From: Candidatus Parachristensenella avicola
GTDB lineage: Bacteria; Bacillota; Clostridia; Christensenellales; UMGS416
Length of the DNA: 35,563 nucleotides
NCBI GenBank assembly: GCA_904420205.1
Contig: CAJFUN010000049.1
Location: 1-35,563, forward strand
Direction: 5' to 3'
The position numbers and the translations under genes are program-made. The notes beneath the pieces are model-generated. The model was given only the letters and a program-made list of their open reading frames with translations, searched no databases and was not told the origin of the DNA. Position 1 is the first letter of the stretch, and each line of letters begins with the position of its first letter. Below, piece by piece: positions 22,025-30,147 of this stretch.

Positions 22025-24282
22025 TGCGCCACCTCCGGCAACAGTGCACTTGGCTCCCCCTGGTAAAAGAGGGTAAGGTGATGCAGCGGCCGGGTGAGAC
22101 ACACAAAGAGAAGGCGGCCGTGCAGCACATCGTCAGGCCAGTTTTTGCGGCTGACATCAGCCAGGATCACCGCGTCGAACTCCAGACCCTTTGACAGATG
22201 CGCCGGTAGAATCATGACGCCGCCGGTATATTCCGCATCCTCATCCCGCAGCAGGCGAAGCTCACCCCCAACCAAAGGCTTAAGGCGCTGATACAGCCTA
22301 CGGCAGTCTTCCGGTAATTTTTCGATGACGGCGATGGTATGGCAGCCCTCCTGCTTAAGGCGGCTGATTTCGCCGGCGATATGTTCCGGCAGCTTGCCCT
22401 GCACAGAGATAACCCGGGGCTGGCTGCCGTGACGCAGTACGGGTTTGGCCGCCTGCTGTCCGGGGTAAGGATGCTTGAGCGCGACCTGCGAGGCGAACTG
22501 CATGATTTCCACCGTGTTCCGGTAGCTGGTGATCAGCTCGTAATAATCAGCGCCGCCGGTGCCGAATACCTGCTCTGCCATGGCGGTCCAATCAGTGACG
22601 CCCCGGTAACTATGAATTCCCTGATTCAAATCGCCGACGATGGTAAAAGAAGCGTTATGGCAAAGTTCCATGAGCATATCAAACATAAAAGGGGAAAGAT
22701 CTTGGGCCTCGTCAATGACCGTATGATGGATATCCAACCGCTCGCGTAGCCCCAGAAGCGACTTTTGCATCAAAAGCAGGGCGGGCAAATCGCCGCTGTC
22801 GGTATGGCGGCCATCCAGACGGTCCAGCGTCGTGACACACACCTGCGCCCACAGCGCTGGATCGACCCCATCGGGCAGGCCGAAGGGCGCGGATGGATCG
22901 AGAAAACAGCGGTATTCCTCCATCAGCTTTAGGGAGGGTAGGGCCTTGATCCATTCGCGGACAAAGCGTTTCCGAAGATCTTCCACCTGCTGAAGCCGGG
23001 CGTCGCGGGCAGCGTAAATACGCCCCATTCGGGCTTGGCGGTCAGGCGTATCCTGCGGCATGGTGGCGCGCAGCAGATTTGCGCGTTTTTCCGTCTCCGC
23101 CTGCAAAAGCTGGGATAGGCGGCGGGCAGCGGAGTCCACTCGCTCCTTCATGTGCTTGGCGAGCTCCTTTTCACGGGCCTCGACAGGGAAGGGGGAAAGA
23201 TCTTCGCAGAAGACTTTCTCCAACTCCTGATGGCTGTAGATGCGGACGGAAGCAAATAGGACATCGCCGGGCGGCAGCATCTGCCGGGCACGGAAGTCCA
23301 GATAGGCAAGCACGCAGCGCTTATAGTCCATGGATCCTTTAAAGCGGGCTACCCGGCTGAGCACGGCCTTTTGCTCGCTGCCGACGGCGGGATCGATCAG
23401 GGCGAGCAGCGTATCAGCATCCTGCAGAGGCGGAAGTTTCAGCCGGCACAGACGGGCGGTGAGCCCGTGAAGCGTATCCTGGATGACGTCTTCCACGCCT
23501 AGATCCGGCAGCACAGCCGAGATATAGTTAAGAAAAAGTGGATTCGGCGCGATGACCATCAGGTTTCGGGGCGCCATGGTATCCTGATACGTATACAGCA
23601 GCCAGGTAATCCGGTGCAGAGCGACCGTAGTTTTGCCGGCTCCAGCTACGCCCTGAACGATCACCGGACGCGTACGGTCATGGCGGAGGATCACATTTTG
23701 CTCGGCCTGGATGGTGGTAACGATATCCCGCAACCTGGCGTCGGCATGGTCGGAAAGAATGGAATTAAGATATTCGTCCTGGGAGATGATGTCAGCTTCG
23801 ATTAGGCTGACAAGTTCGCCCTTTTCGCATCCGATGATTCGCTTTAGGTTAATTTCACCCTCCACAAGCCCGCCGGGCGTGCGGTAGCTGGCTGGGCCGA
23901 CCTGGCCGGTATAGTAGAGGTCGGCAATGGGGCTACGCCAATCCACCACATAGGGCCGGTCAGTCTTCGGATCTAACAGACCCCATTTGCCTATATAGTA
24001 TATGTTCCGCTGGCCGTCGCCTCCGGTGAAATCCACGCGGCTAAAATAAGGCTTATCCTGCGCCAAGGAGAGATATAGGCTGCGCTGACGCATATAAGCC
24101 AGCATGTTCTCTGCAACCAAGAGATCGACGCTGAAATCGCCGCCGGATTGGGCTGTGAGCTGAGTAACCTTATCAGCCTGGGCGGCCAGTTGCGATCGGG
24201 CATCCTCCCCCTCGCGCCGGGCGCGCTGGGCGGTCTGGCGTACGCGCAGGGCCTCTTGAGCAAAGTCTGGATGTTGCGGCAT
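22021..24282 (-). CDS. helD: HelD-like UvrD/Rep-family helicase (RNA polymerase recycling type)
   Basis: A 753-residue superfamily 1 ATPase. The N-terminal coiled-coil-prone region (first 45 residues, Gln/Arg/Ala-rich) and the YIGKWGLLD...VVDWRSPIADLYY block near residues 96-124 are characteristic of HelD rather than UvrD or PcrA. Walker A GVAGAGKTT spans 211-219, motif II VIDEAQDLSP is in the second half, and GLEFDAVIL and VCLTRPLHHL resemble motifs V and VI. Bacterial HelD removes stalled RNA polymerase from DNA and releases sigma/core for reuse. GGAGG lies 7 bases before the ATG. Confidence 0.88.
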   Translation of the reverse strand: MPQHPDFAQEALRVRQTAQRARREGEDARSQLAAQADKVTQLTAQSGGDFSVDLLVAENMLAYMRQRSLYLSLAQDKPYFSRVDFTGGDGQRNIYYIGKWGLLDPKTDRPYVVDWRSPIADLYYTGQVGPASYRTPGGLVEGEINLKRIIGCEKGELVSLIEADIISQDEYLNSILSDHADARLRDIVTTIQAEQNVILRHDRTRPVIVQGVAGAGKTTVALHRITWLLYTYQDTMAPRNLMVIAPNPLFLNYISAVLPDLGVEDVIQDTLHGLTARLCRLKLPPLQDADTLLALIDPAVGSEQKAVLSRVARFKGSMDYKRCVLAYLDFRARQMLPPGDVLFASVRIYSHQELEKVFCEDLSPFPVEAREKELAKHMKERVDSAARRLSQLLQAETEKRANLLRATMPQDTPDRQARMGRIYAARDARLQQVEDLRKRFVREWIKALPSLKLMEEYRCFLDPSAPFGLPDGVDPALWAQVCVTTLDRLDGRHTDSGDLPALLLMQKSLLGLRERLDIHHTVIDEAQDLSPFMFDMLMELCHNASFTIVGDLNQGIHSYRGVTDWTAMAEQVFGTGGADYYELITSYRNTVEIMQFASQVALKHPYPGQQAAKPVLRHGSQPRVISVQGKLPEHIAGEISRLKQEGCHTIAVIEKLPEDCRRLYQRLKPLVGGELRLLRDEDAEYTGGVMILPAHLSKGLEFDAVILADVSRKNWPDDVLHGRLLFVCLTRPLHHLTLFYQGEPSALLPEVAQ

Positions 24283-24314
24283 GGTTCCACCTCCCTATAC
24301 TGCGTGAATTTATT

Positions 24315-24344
24315 ATTCTATCATGCCCTTTGGCTTGGGGTCAA
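24315..24344 (-). promoter_or_regulatory. Promoter of the helD-radical SAM unit
   Basis: On the minus strand TTGACC (24344-24339) and TAGAAT (24320-24315) are 18 bases apart, about 33 bases upstream of the helicase ATG. Confidence 0.6.
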
Positions 24345-24357
24345 GGTGTGGACAGAG

Positions 24358-24386
24358 TTGCCAGCCCAATCCGGACATGCTATGAT
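24358..24386 (+). promoter_or_regulatory. Promoter of the TIM-barrel isomerase gene
   Basis: TTGCCA (24358-24363) and TATGAT (24381-24386) have a 17-base spacer and lie about 30 bases before the ATG, divergent from and nearly back to back with the helD promoter. Confidence 0.7.
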
Positions 24387-24416
24387 AGCCTTATCGAAAG
24401 CGGGAGGAAAACAGCG

Positions 24417-25181
24417 ATGAAACTAGGCGTATGTACGGACCGAAAAGGGCTGGCGCTGGCCAAACAGGCCGGATGCGATTACGTAGAGATGAACTTCACT
24501 GCCGTAACCCGTATGGCGGAGGCAGAATTTGATGAACTAGTCCGGGAAACAGCTGAAACGGGGATGACGGTGGAGGCAATGAACGGATTTATCCCGGGCG
24601 ACTATGCGCTATGCATGCCCGGTGGCGTGGAAGGCGTCATGGATTTTGTCCACAGGGGCATGGCACGTGCGCAGCGGCTTGGCGTGCAGGTGGTGGTTTT
24701 TGGATCCGGAGCGGCTCGCCATATCCCGGAAGGCATGGCAAAGGATGCAGCGCTGGATCAGCTGGCTGGCTTTCTTAAGGCGGCGGGCGCTGCCGCTTGG
24801 GAATTGGGCATATGGATTGCCGTAGAGCCGCTGTGCTATGCGGAATGTAACGCGGTCAATACGCTGCTGGAGGGATGGAATCTGGCAAAACGGTGCGCCA
24901 GTGCCCATGTCAAGGCCTTGGCCGACCTTTACCATATGGGCCAAAATGGAGAAAACATGGACGATCTATGTAAGGTAGGGCAGGATCTTATTCACTGCCA
25001 TATCGGGCGGCCGGGCACGCGGAAATACCCGATGCAAGGGGACGGCTATAACTATGGCCCCTTTTTTCAGGCGTTGAAGGCGGTTGGGTATTCGGGCCGT
25101 CTTTCGATCGAGGCAGGCTACCCAAGCACGCCGGAGGATCTCGTGGGCTCCATGGCGTATCTGCGGAACCTGACCCGTTAG
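24417..25181 (+). CDS. Sugar phosphate isomerase/epimerase family protein (xylose isomerase-like TIM barrel)
   Basis: A 254-residue TIM-barrel protein of the AP-endonuclease-2/xylose isomerase-like superfamily. It begins MKLGVCTDRKGL; metal-ligand positions are visible as the Glu in IAVEPL (about residue 140), the Asp/His in ADLYHMG (about 175), HCHIGRPG near residue 200 and the Glu in LSIEAGYPS near the end. Members isomerise or epimerise sugars, inositols or hydroxypyruvate; the substrate is not evident. GGGAGG lies 9 bases before the ATG at 24417. It appears monocistronic. Confidence 0.85.
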   Translation: MKLGVCTDRKGLALAKQAGCDYVEMNFTAVTRMAEAEFDELVRETAETGMTVEAMNGFIPGDYALCMPGGVEGVMDFVHRGMARAQRLGVQVVVFGSGAARHIPEGMAKDAALDQLAGFLKAAGAAAWELGIWIAVEPLCYAECNAVNTLLEGWNLAKRCASAHVKALADLYHMGQNGENMDDLCKVGQDLIHCHIGRPGTRKYPMQGDGYNYGPFFQALKAVGYSGRLSIEAGYPSTPEDLVGSMAYLRNLTR

Positions 25182-25210
25182 CGGCCTTTTTCGGGGCACA
25201 GCTCATTATC

Positions 25211-25238
25211 TTGATATTTTTCGTATTAATGCTATAAT
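25211..25238 (+). promoter_or_regulatory. Promoter of the sugar-nucleotide dehydratase gene
   Basis: TTGATA (25211-25216) and TATAAT (25233-25238) are separated by 16 bases in an AT-rich stretch about 45 bases before the ATG. Confidence 0.78.
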
Positions 25239-25282
25239 GAACGATAGTTTATTTAGAATGTTATCGTCTTCGGGAGGATCCG

Positions 25283-27205
25283 ATGAAACAAGATCAGATA
25301 CAGCCGCCTGCGCAGCAGGGCGCCGGCTGGGGGAATACCCCGCTGGGAATGACCCTCAAGGTGATGGGCAATATGCTCATCGATATGATGCTGGTGGCGG
25401 CGTCCTTCTACCTGGCCGCGTGGCTAAAATGGGAATGGATGATTCCAAGCCACATCCACATTTATTTGGATGTGCATATTTGGGCGTTTATGGGGATCCA
25501 TCTCATCGTATTCGTTTGTTTTGGACTGTACCGGCGTATCTGGTTATATGCAGGCGTCAACGACCTATTGCAACTGGCGGAAGCTACCATGCTGGCGATG
25601 TTCCTATGCTTTTTGTACAGCATGATGCAGCCGACACGCCTTTTCCTCTCTATGACGGTGTTGGCGTGGCTTCTCTCTTTTCTCATGATTTCCAGCGTCC
25701 GGCTGGCGCCGCGGCTTATTCGCTATCTACGCAGTGGTCGGCTACGGAAAAGTGCCAGAGGCCGGATACGCACGCTGATTGTTGGCGCGGGCGACGCAGG
25801 CGCGGCTTTGGTGCTGGAGTTTTCCCGCTCGCTTAACGACCATATGGTTGTGGGCTTTGTGGACGATAACCCCGCCAAGCAAGGCATGCGGCTGCATAAT
25901 ATCCCGGTATTGGGCGGCAGCGACGCCATTTCCGCCTTGGTGGAGCAGTATAGCATCCAAGAGATCGTGATTGCGATCCCTTCGGCAGCCCAGAATGAGC
26001 TCAACAGGATCCTGGACGAATGCCGCAAAACCAACTGTAAGACCCGCATTATGCCCTATATCCATAAATTCCAAAAGCCGGACGGACTGCTTCCCATGAT
26101 CCGCGACGTCAACATCTCCGACCTGTTGGGACGCGACGAGGTCGTGTTGGATACGGAGGCTATTTCGGGATATTTGCACGATAAAGTGGTGCTGGTTACC
26201 GGCGGCGGCGGATCCATCGGTTCGGAGCTGTGCCGGCAGATCGTAAATTTCCAGCCTCGGTTGCTGCTCGTTCTTGACATTTACGAGAACAATGCCTATG
26301 ACCTGCAGATGGAACTAGGCATGGACTATGGATTAAAAGAGGACAAGGTCAAGGTGCTCATCGGTTCCGTGCGCGACCGGGAAATGCTGCGCCGGCTATT
26401 TGAACGCTACCGCCCGGAGGTGGTGCTGCACGCTGCGGCGCATAAGCATGTGCCGCTCATGGAAGGCAGCCCCCTGGAGGCGCTGAAGAACAATGTATTT
26501 GGTACCTATAACGTGGCCAGCATGGCCGCGGAGTACAAGGTGCGGCGGTTTGTGCTGATCTCGACGGACAAGGCGGTGAACCCGACTAACGTGATGGGCG
26601 CTTCCAAGCGGCTGGCCGAAATGGTGGTACAGGGAATGCGCCATGGCAGCCAGACTGAATTTGTGGCCGTGCGTTTCGGAAACGTATTGGGGAGCAATGG
26701 CAGCGTGCTGCCGCTGTTCAAGCGGCAGATTGAACACGGAGGGCCGGTTACCGTGACGCATCCGGATATTACCCGTTTCTTTATGACGATCCCCGAAGCG
26801 GCGCGGCTTGTATTGCAGGCTGGGGCTATGGCCAAGGGTGGAGAAATTTTTATCCTGGATATGGGCCAGCCGGTGCGCATTGCCGATATGGCGCGGGATA
26901 TGATCCGCCTTTCAGGTTTTGAACCGGATCGCGATATTAAGATTAAATACGTGGGGCTGCGCCCTGGCGAGAAGCTTTATGAGGAGTTGATGCTGGCCGA
27001 AGAGGGGACATGCTCGACTTCGTCAAAAAAGATTTTCACCGCCAAGCCCCAAGACGTAACGCGGGAGCAGCTAGAGTCGATCCTGCAAAAGCTCCGGCAA
27101 TGCATTGATGAAAACGGGGATGTACGCGCTTGTCTGGAGGAGGTCGTTCCCACCTACCATCATGAATGTGAAAAACCGGCGGCTTCCACGCCGCACCAGC
27201 AATAG
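25283..27205 (+). CDS. Membrane-bound nucleoside-diphosphate-sugar 4,6-dehydratase (FlaA1/CapD/PglF type)
   Basis: A 640-residue protein with four N-terminal transmembrane segments (about residues 20-45, 58-82, 90-114 and 120-146). A first nucleotide-binding fold follows (LIVGAGDAGAAL, residues about 165-176), and then the catalytic extended short-chain dehydrogenase domain with TGGGGSIGSEL near residue 305 and STDKAVNPTNVMGASK at 427-442. The usual catalytic Tyr of YxxxK is Met438 with Lys442 retained, as in PglF/CapD-type UDP-GlcNAc 4,6-dehydratases. The likely job is the first step of making a modified amino sugar for surface glycans, at the inner face of the membrane. No other glycan genes adjoin it. 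GGGAGGATCCG precedes the ATG. Confidence 0.92.
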   Translation: MKQDQIQPPAQQGAGWGNTPLGMTLKVMGNMLIDMMLVAASFYLAAWLKWEWMIPSHIHIYLDVHIWAFMGIHLIVFVCFGLYRRIWLYAGVNDLLQLAEATMLAMFLCFLYSMMQPTRLFLSMTVLAWLLSFLMISSVRLAPRLIRYLRSGRLRKSARGRIRTLIVGAGDAGAALVLEFSRSLNDHMVVGFVDDNPAKQGMRLHNIPVLGGSDAISALVEQYSIQEIVIAIPSAAQNELNRILDECRKTNCKTRIMPYIHKFQKPDGLLPMIRDVNISDLLGRDEVVLDTEAISGYLHDKVVLVTGGGGSIGSELCRQIVNFQPRLLLVLDIYENNAYDLQMELGMDYGLKEDKVKVLIGSVRDREMLRRLFERYRPEVVLHAAAHKHVPLMEGSPLEALKNNVFGTYNVASMAAEYKVRRFVLISTDKAVNPTNVMGASKRLAEMVVQGMRHGSQTEFVAVRFGNVLGSNGSVLPLFKRQIEHGGPVTVTHPDITRFFMTIPEAARLVLQAGAMAKGGEIFILDMGQPVRIADMARDMIRLSGFEPDRDIKIKYVGLRPGEKLYEELMLAEEGTCSTSSKKIFTAKPQDVTREQLESILQKLRQCIDENGDVRACLEEVVPTYHHECEKPAASTPHQQ

Positions 27206-27218
27206 GCGGCCGGTTTTT
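27171..27218 (+). terminator. Possible terminator hairpin overlapping the end of the dehydratase gene
   Basis: AAAAACCGGC (27171-27180) can pair with GCCGGTTTTT (27209-27218) across a loop that itself contains complementary GGCGGC/GCCGC elements. The T-run closes the stem. A more conventional terminator follows at 27231. Confidence 0.4.
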
Positions 27219-27230
27219 CCGTCAGCTGCA

Positions 27231-27260
27231 GCCGCTTCGGATTATACCGGAGCGGCTTTT
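27231..27260 (+). terminator. Rho-independent terminator after the dehydratase gene
   Basis: A 10-bp stem GCCGCTTCGG/CCGGAGCGGC with one G-T wobble, loop ATTATA, is followed by TTTT. It ends 30 bases before the next start codon, so the nucleoside-hydrolase-like gene may depend on read-through. Confidence 0.7.
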
Positions 27261-27289
27261 ATCGTATTGCGCAGTTCAAGGAGATCACG

Positions 27290-28222
27290 ATGAAAAAGAT
27301 AAGAAACATGATTGTCGGCACCGATTGGTGGGACGACTGCGATGACGCGGCAGCCCTACGAATCCTGGTATGGGCGCATCGAAGAGGCGATATACGGCTG
27401 CTGGGCATCGCCATTAACGCCTGCTCGCCGCTTTCAGGTCCTTCGTTGGATGCTTTTCTGGCGCGGGAGGGTTTAGTTATGCTGCCCATTGGATTGGATC
27501 GAAGGGCTACGGATTTCGGCGGGCAGCTGACTTATCAAGCGCGCCTGGCGCGGCTGCCCGGACAGCATCGCGCCAATGAGGACTGCGAGGACGGCGTGGC
27601 GCTCTACCGGCGGCTGCTAGCTTCGGCGGAAGAACCGGTGGACCTTGTGGAAATTGGATTTTCCTCAATTCTGTCGGCGCTGCTGGAGTCGAAACCCGAC
27701 GGCTATACTGCGCTGGACGGCTGCCAGCTGGTGAAGCAGAAGGTGCGTAAGCTGTGGATGATGGCGGGAAAATGGGATGAAGAAGGCGGCCGGGAGAACA
27801 ACTTTGCCCGCAATGCCCGGGCACGCCAGGCGGCAGCGCTGGTGTGCCGGCAGTGGCCCACGGAAATTACGTTCCTTGGCTTTGAGGTAGGCTGCACGGT
27901 GATAACGGGCGCCGGACTGCCGGAACAGGATGTGTTAGGGCGCATTTTCCGCGACCACGGTTCGCCTCGGGGACGGTATTCGTGGGATCCCATGCTGGCC
28001 TATATGGCTTGCCTACAGGATGAGACGGCGGCTGGATATCGACGTATGCCCGGATGGGCCAGCGTGGACGAAAAGAGCGGCTGTAACCGCTTTCGATCGG
28101 ATCCGGAGGGACGCCATGGATTTGTGGTAAAAACGCAGCCGGACGAAGCATACGCATGCGCTATCGACAAAATCTTGATGGATGCGTCAAGGCATGCCCT
28201 TGACAGAAAGGGAGATCGGTAG
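27290..28222 (+). CDS. Nucleoside hydrolase-like protein
   Basis: A 310-residue protein of the inosine/uridine-preferring nucleoside hydrolase superfamily. The N-terminal calcium-binding motif reads VGTDWWDDCDDAAAL (residues 9-23), an aromatic variant of the usual DxDxGxDDAxAL. LVEIGFSSILSAL around residue 116 and the FEVGCTVITG region near residue 205 fit the fold, and SWDPMLAYMA near residue 232 corresponds to the C-terminal Asp-containing block. The WW-containing subfamily is uncharacterised, so hydrolysis of a ribonucleoside is plausible but not shown. AAGGAGATCACG precedes the ATG. The promoter of the histidine operon lies at its 3' end. Confidence 0.82.
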   Translation: MKKIRNMIVGTDWWDDCDDAAALRILVWAHRRGDIRLLGIAINACSPLSGPSLDAFLAREGLVMLPIGLDRRATDFGGQLTYQARLARLPGQHRANEDCEDGVALYRRLLASAEEPVDLVEIGFSSILSALLESKPDGYTALDGCQLVKQKVRKLWMMAGKWDEEGGRENNFARNARARQAAALVCRQWPTEITFLGFEVGCTVITGAGLPEQDVLGRIFRDHGSPRGRYSWDPMLAYMACLQDETAAGYRRMPGWASVDEKSGCNRFRSDPEGRHGFVVKTQPDEAYACAIDKILMDASRHALDRKGDR

Positions 28223-28228
28223 TATATT
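28200..28228 (+). promoter_or_regulatory. Promoter of the histidine operon
   Basis: TTGACA (28200-28205) and TATATT (28223-28228) are 17 bases apart, with the -35 inside the end of the upstream gene. The leader is only about 40 bases, too short for a T-box or attenuator. Confidence 0.85.
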
Positions 28229-28236
28229 GATTTACA

Positions 28237-28268
28237 ACGATAAAGCGATAAAACGATAAAGCGAAAGG
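28237..28268 (+). repeat. Tandem direct repeat in the his leader
   Basis: ACGATAAAGCGATAAA (28237-28252) is followed directly by ACGATAAAGCGAAAGG (28253-28268), identical over the first 12 bases. The repeat covers the expected transcript start and leader, and its second copy runs into the ribosome binding site AAAGGGG. It may bind a regulator as DNA or RNA. Confidence 0.6.
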
Positions 28269-28276
28269 GGCAGCTT

Positions 28277-29491
28277 ATGGATCGGTTATTATATACGCCT
28301 GCCGGCGTACAGGATGATCTGCCGGACGCCTGCAGGGCTATCCAGGCACTGGAAGCGCGGGCAGAGCAGATATTCGCCCAGTGGGGCTATGAACCGGTTG
28401 CGCCGGCGGTGGTGGAGCATATGGAAGTATTCACCAACCAGGTCAGCGCTTTTCCCCAGGAAGCGATGTTCAAATTCTGCGATCAGGAAGGCCGATTGCT
28501 GGTGCTCAGGCCCGATATCACCACGGCGGCGGCGCGCCTGGCGGCGACCCGGCTCCGGGATCAGGATATTCTGCGGTTAAGCTATCGGGGGCCAGCCTTC
28601 CATTTCTCCGGAGAGGATCATACGGCCGGCCTCCGGGAATTCACGCAAATGGGTGTGGAACTGATGGGCGTGGAAGGACCCCAGGCTGACGCAGAGGTGA
28701 TTGCGCTGGCGATTACGGCCCTTCGGGAGATCGGGATCGATTCTTTCCAGGTGGATGTAGGGCAGGTGAATTATTTCATTGGCCTGGCGGAGGATGCGGG
28801 CCTGTCTGGCGCGGCGATTGAGCAGTTGCGGCAGGCCGTGGAGCAGAAGAACTCTCTTTCCATCGAGATGCTGCTGAAGGAGGCCCAAGTAGAGGAGTCG
28901 ACCCGTGAGCGGATCTTGCAACTGCCCATGCTCTATGGGGGCAAGGAAGTGCTGGATACGGCCCGGGATTATTCGTCCAACCCCCGCTGCCGGCAAGCGG
29001 TAGAAAATATCCGGGAGGTATGGTCGATTCTGGAGGAATATGGGCTGTCGGATTATTTGTCCATCGACTTTGGGATGGTACAGAGCATCGGCTACTATAC
29101 CGGTGTGATTTTCCGAGGCATCTGCGAGCAGATGGGTTATCCAATTCTTACCGGCGGGCGATACGACAGGCTGGTGGGCGAATTCGGCCGGGATATGGCG
29201 GCTACCGGCTTTGCTATGGGCGTGAAGCCGCTGCTGACCGCGCTGGAACGTCGTGGCCGCATTGAACCGGGCAGGCCTGTGGACGCCATGGTGGGATATG
29301 CCCCTGAGGCGCGGCGGCAAGCCCTGGACTGGATGGCGCAGCTACGCGGACAGGGCTTGCGGGTGCGGCAAAGCTTTGACGGCCTGACGGCGCTGAAGGC
29401 TTACGCACAGGCCCACCCCCAAATTAAGGTTTATTGGGTGCAGCCGGACGCGGTATCCACCCTGCTGCCAGGAAAGGAGGTAGCCCCATGA
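28277..29491 (+). CDS. hisZ: ATP phosphoribosyltransferase regulatory subunit
   Basis: A 404-residue HisRS-like protein without the anticodon-binding domain, which with short HisG forms the hetero-octameric, histidine-inhibited first enzyme of histidine synthesis. Features are the opening YTPAGVQDDLPD, class II motif 2-like LRPDITTAAARL (residues 74-86) and FRGICEQMGYPILTGGRYD-like motif 3 region around residue 275. It leads the operon, and its stop overlaps the hisG start (ATGA). Confidence 0.95.
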   Translation: MDRLLYTPAGVQDDLPDACRAIQALEARAEQIFAQWGYEPVAPAVVEHMEVFTNQVSAFPQEAMFKFCDQEGRLLVLRPDITTAAARLAATRLRDQDILRLSYRGPAFHFSGEDHTAGLREFTQMGVELMGVEGPQADAEVIALAITALREIGIDSFQVDVGQVNYFIGLAEDAGLSGAAIEQLRQAVEQKNSLSIEMLLKEAQVEESTRERILQLPMLYGGKEVLDTARDYSSNPRCRQAVENIREVWSILEEYGLSDYLSIDFGMVQSIGYYTGVIFRGICEQMGYPILTGGRYDRLVGEFGRDMAATGFAMGVKPLLTALERRGRIEPGRPVDAMVGYAPEARRQALDWMAQLRGQGLRVRQSFDGLTALKAYAQAHPQIKVYWVQPDAVSTLLPGKEVAP

Positions 29492-30147
29492 GCATACAGC
29501 CGATCACCATTGCATTGGCAAAGGGCCGCTTGGCGGAGCTGGCGGTGGAGCTTCTGGAGGCTTGCGGACTGGATTGCCAGCAGGTCCGGCATCCTGAGCG
29601 TAAGCTCGTATTGTACGATGAGGCCGGCGAATACCGGTTTGTGCTTGTTAAGCCGGCAGACGTACCGATTTACGTGGAACGGGGCGTAGCCGATATTGGC
29701 GTGGTAGGGAAGGATACCCTGATGGAAAAAAACCCCAGCCTGTATGAGATGCTGGATCTGGGTTATGGAAAATGCCGGTTGTGTGTGGCCGGTTATCCAG
29801 GCAAGCAGGAAAAGCGCCTGACCGACTATAATCTGCGGGTCGCCACTAAATATCCCCACATCGCCCGCAGCTATTACGGGGCAAAAGGGCAGAACATCGA
29901 TATTATCGAGCTGTCTGGTTCAGTGGAATTGGGGCCCCTGATTGGGCTGAGCGACGTGATTTTGGATATTGTGGAGAGCGGTGGCACCCTGCGGGCCAAT
30001 GGGCTGGTGGTATTAGAGGAGATCTGCGAGGTTTCCGCCCGCTTGGTGGTAAACCGCGTCAGCCTAAAGACAAAGGGCGAACGGGTACGCCCGCTGATTG
30101 AAAAAATGCGACAAGAGTTAAACCGGAGAAAGGGCGAAAAGGCATGA
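29488..30147 (+). CDS. hisG: ATP phosphoribosyltransferase, short form
   Basis: Joins PRPP and ATP to make phosphoribosyl-ATP. The 219 residues match the short HisG form that needs HisZ. Visible motifs are ITIALAKGRL near the start, the GVADIGVVGKDTL block (residues about 64-76) and the PRPP-binding DVILDIVESGGTLRANGL stretch (about 155-172). ATG at 29488 overlaps the hisZ stop and has AAAGGAGG 8 bases upstream; a more distal in-frame start inside hisZ is not supported. It ends in an ATGA overlap with hisD. Confidence 0.97.
   Translation: MSIQPITIALAKGRLAELAVELLEACGLDCQQVRHPERKLVLYDEAGEYRFVLVKPADVPIYVERGVADIGVVGKDTLMEKNPSLYEMLDLGYGKCRLCVAGYPGKQEKRLTDYNLRVATKYPHIARSYYGAKGQNIDIIELSGSVELGPLIGLSDVILDIVESGGTLRANGLVVLEEICEVSARLVVNRVSLKTKGERVRPLIEKMRQELNRRKGEKA

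Noticed and set aside
28229..28276. T-box or histidine attenuator before hisZ.
   Set aside because: The leader is about 40 bases with no specifier stem, T-box sequence or terminator.
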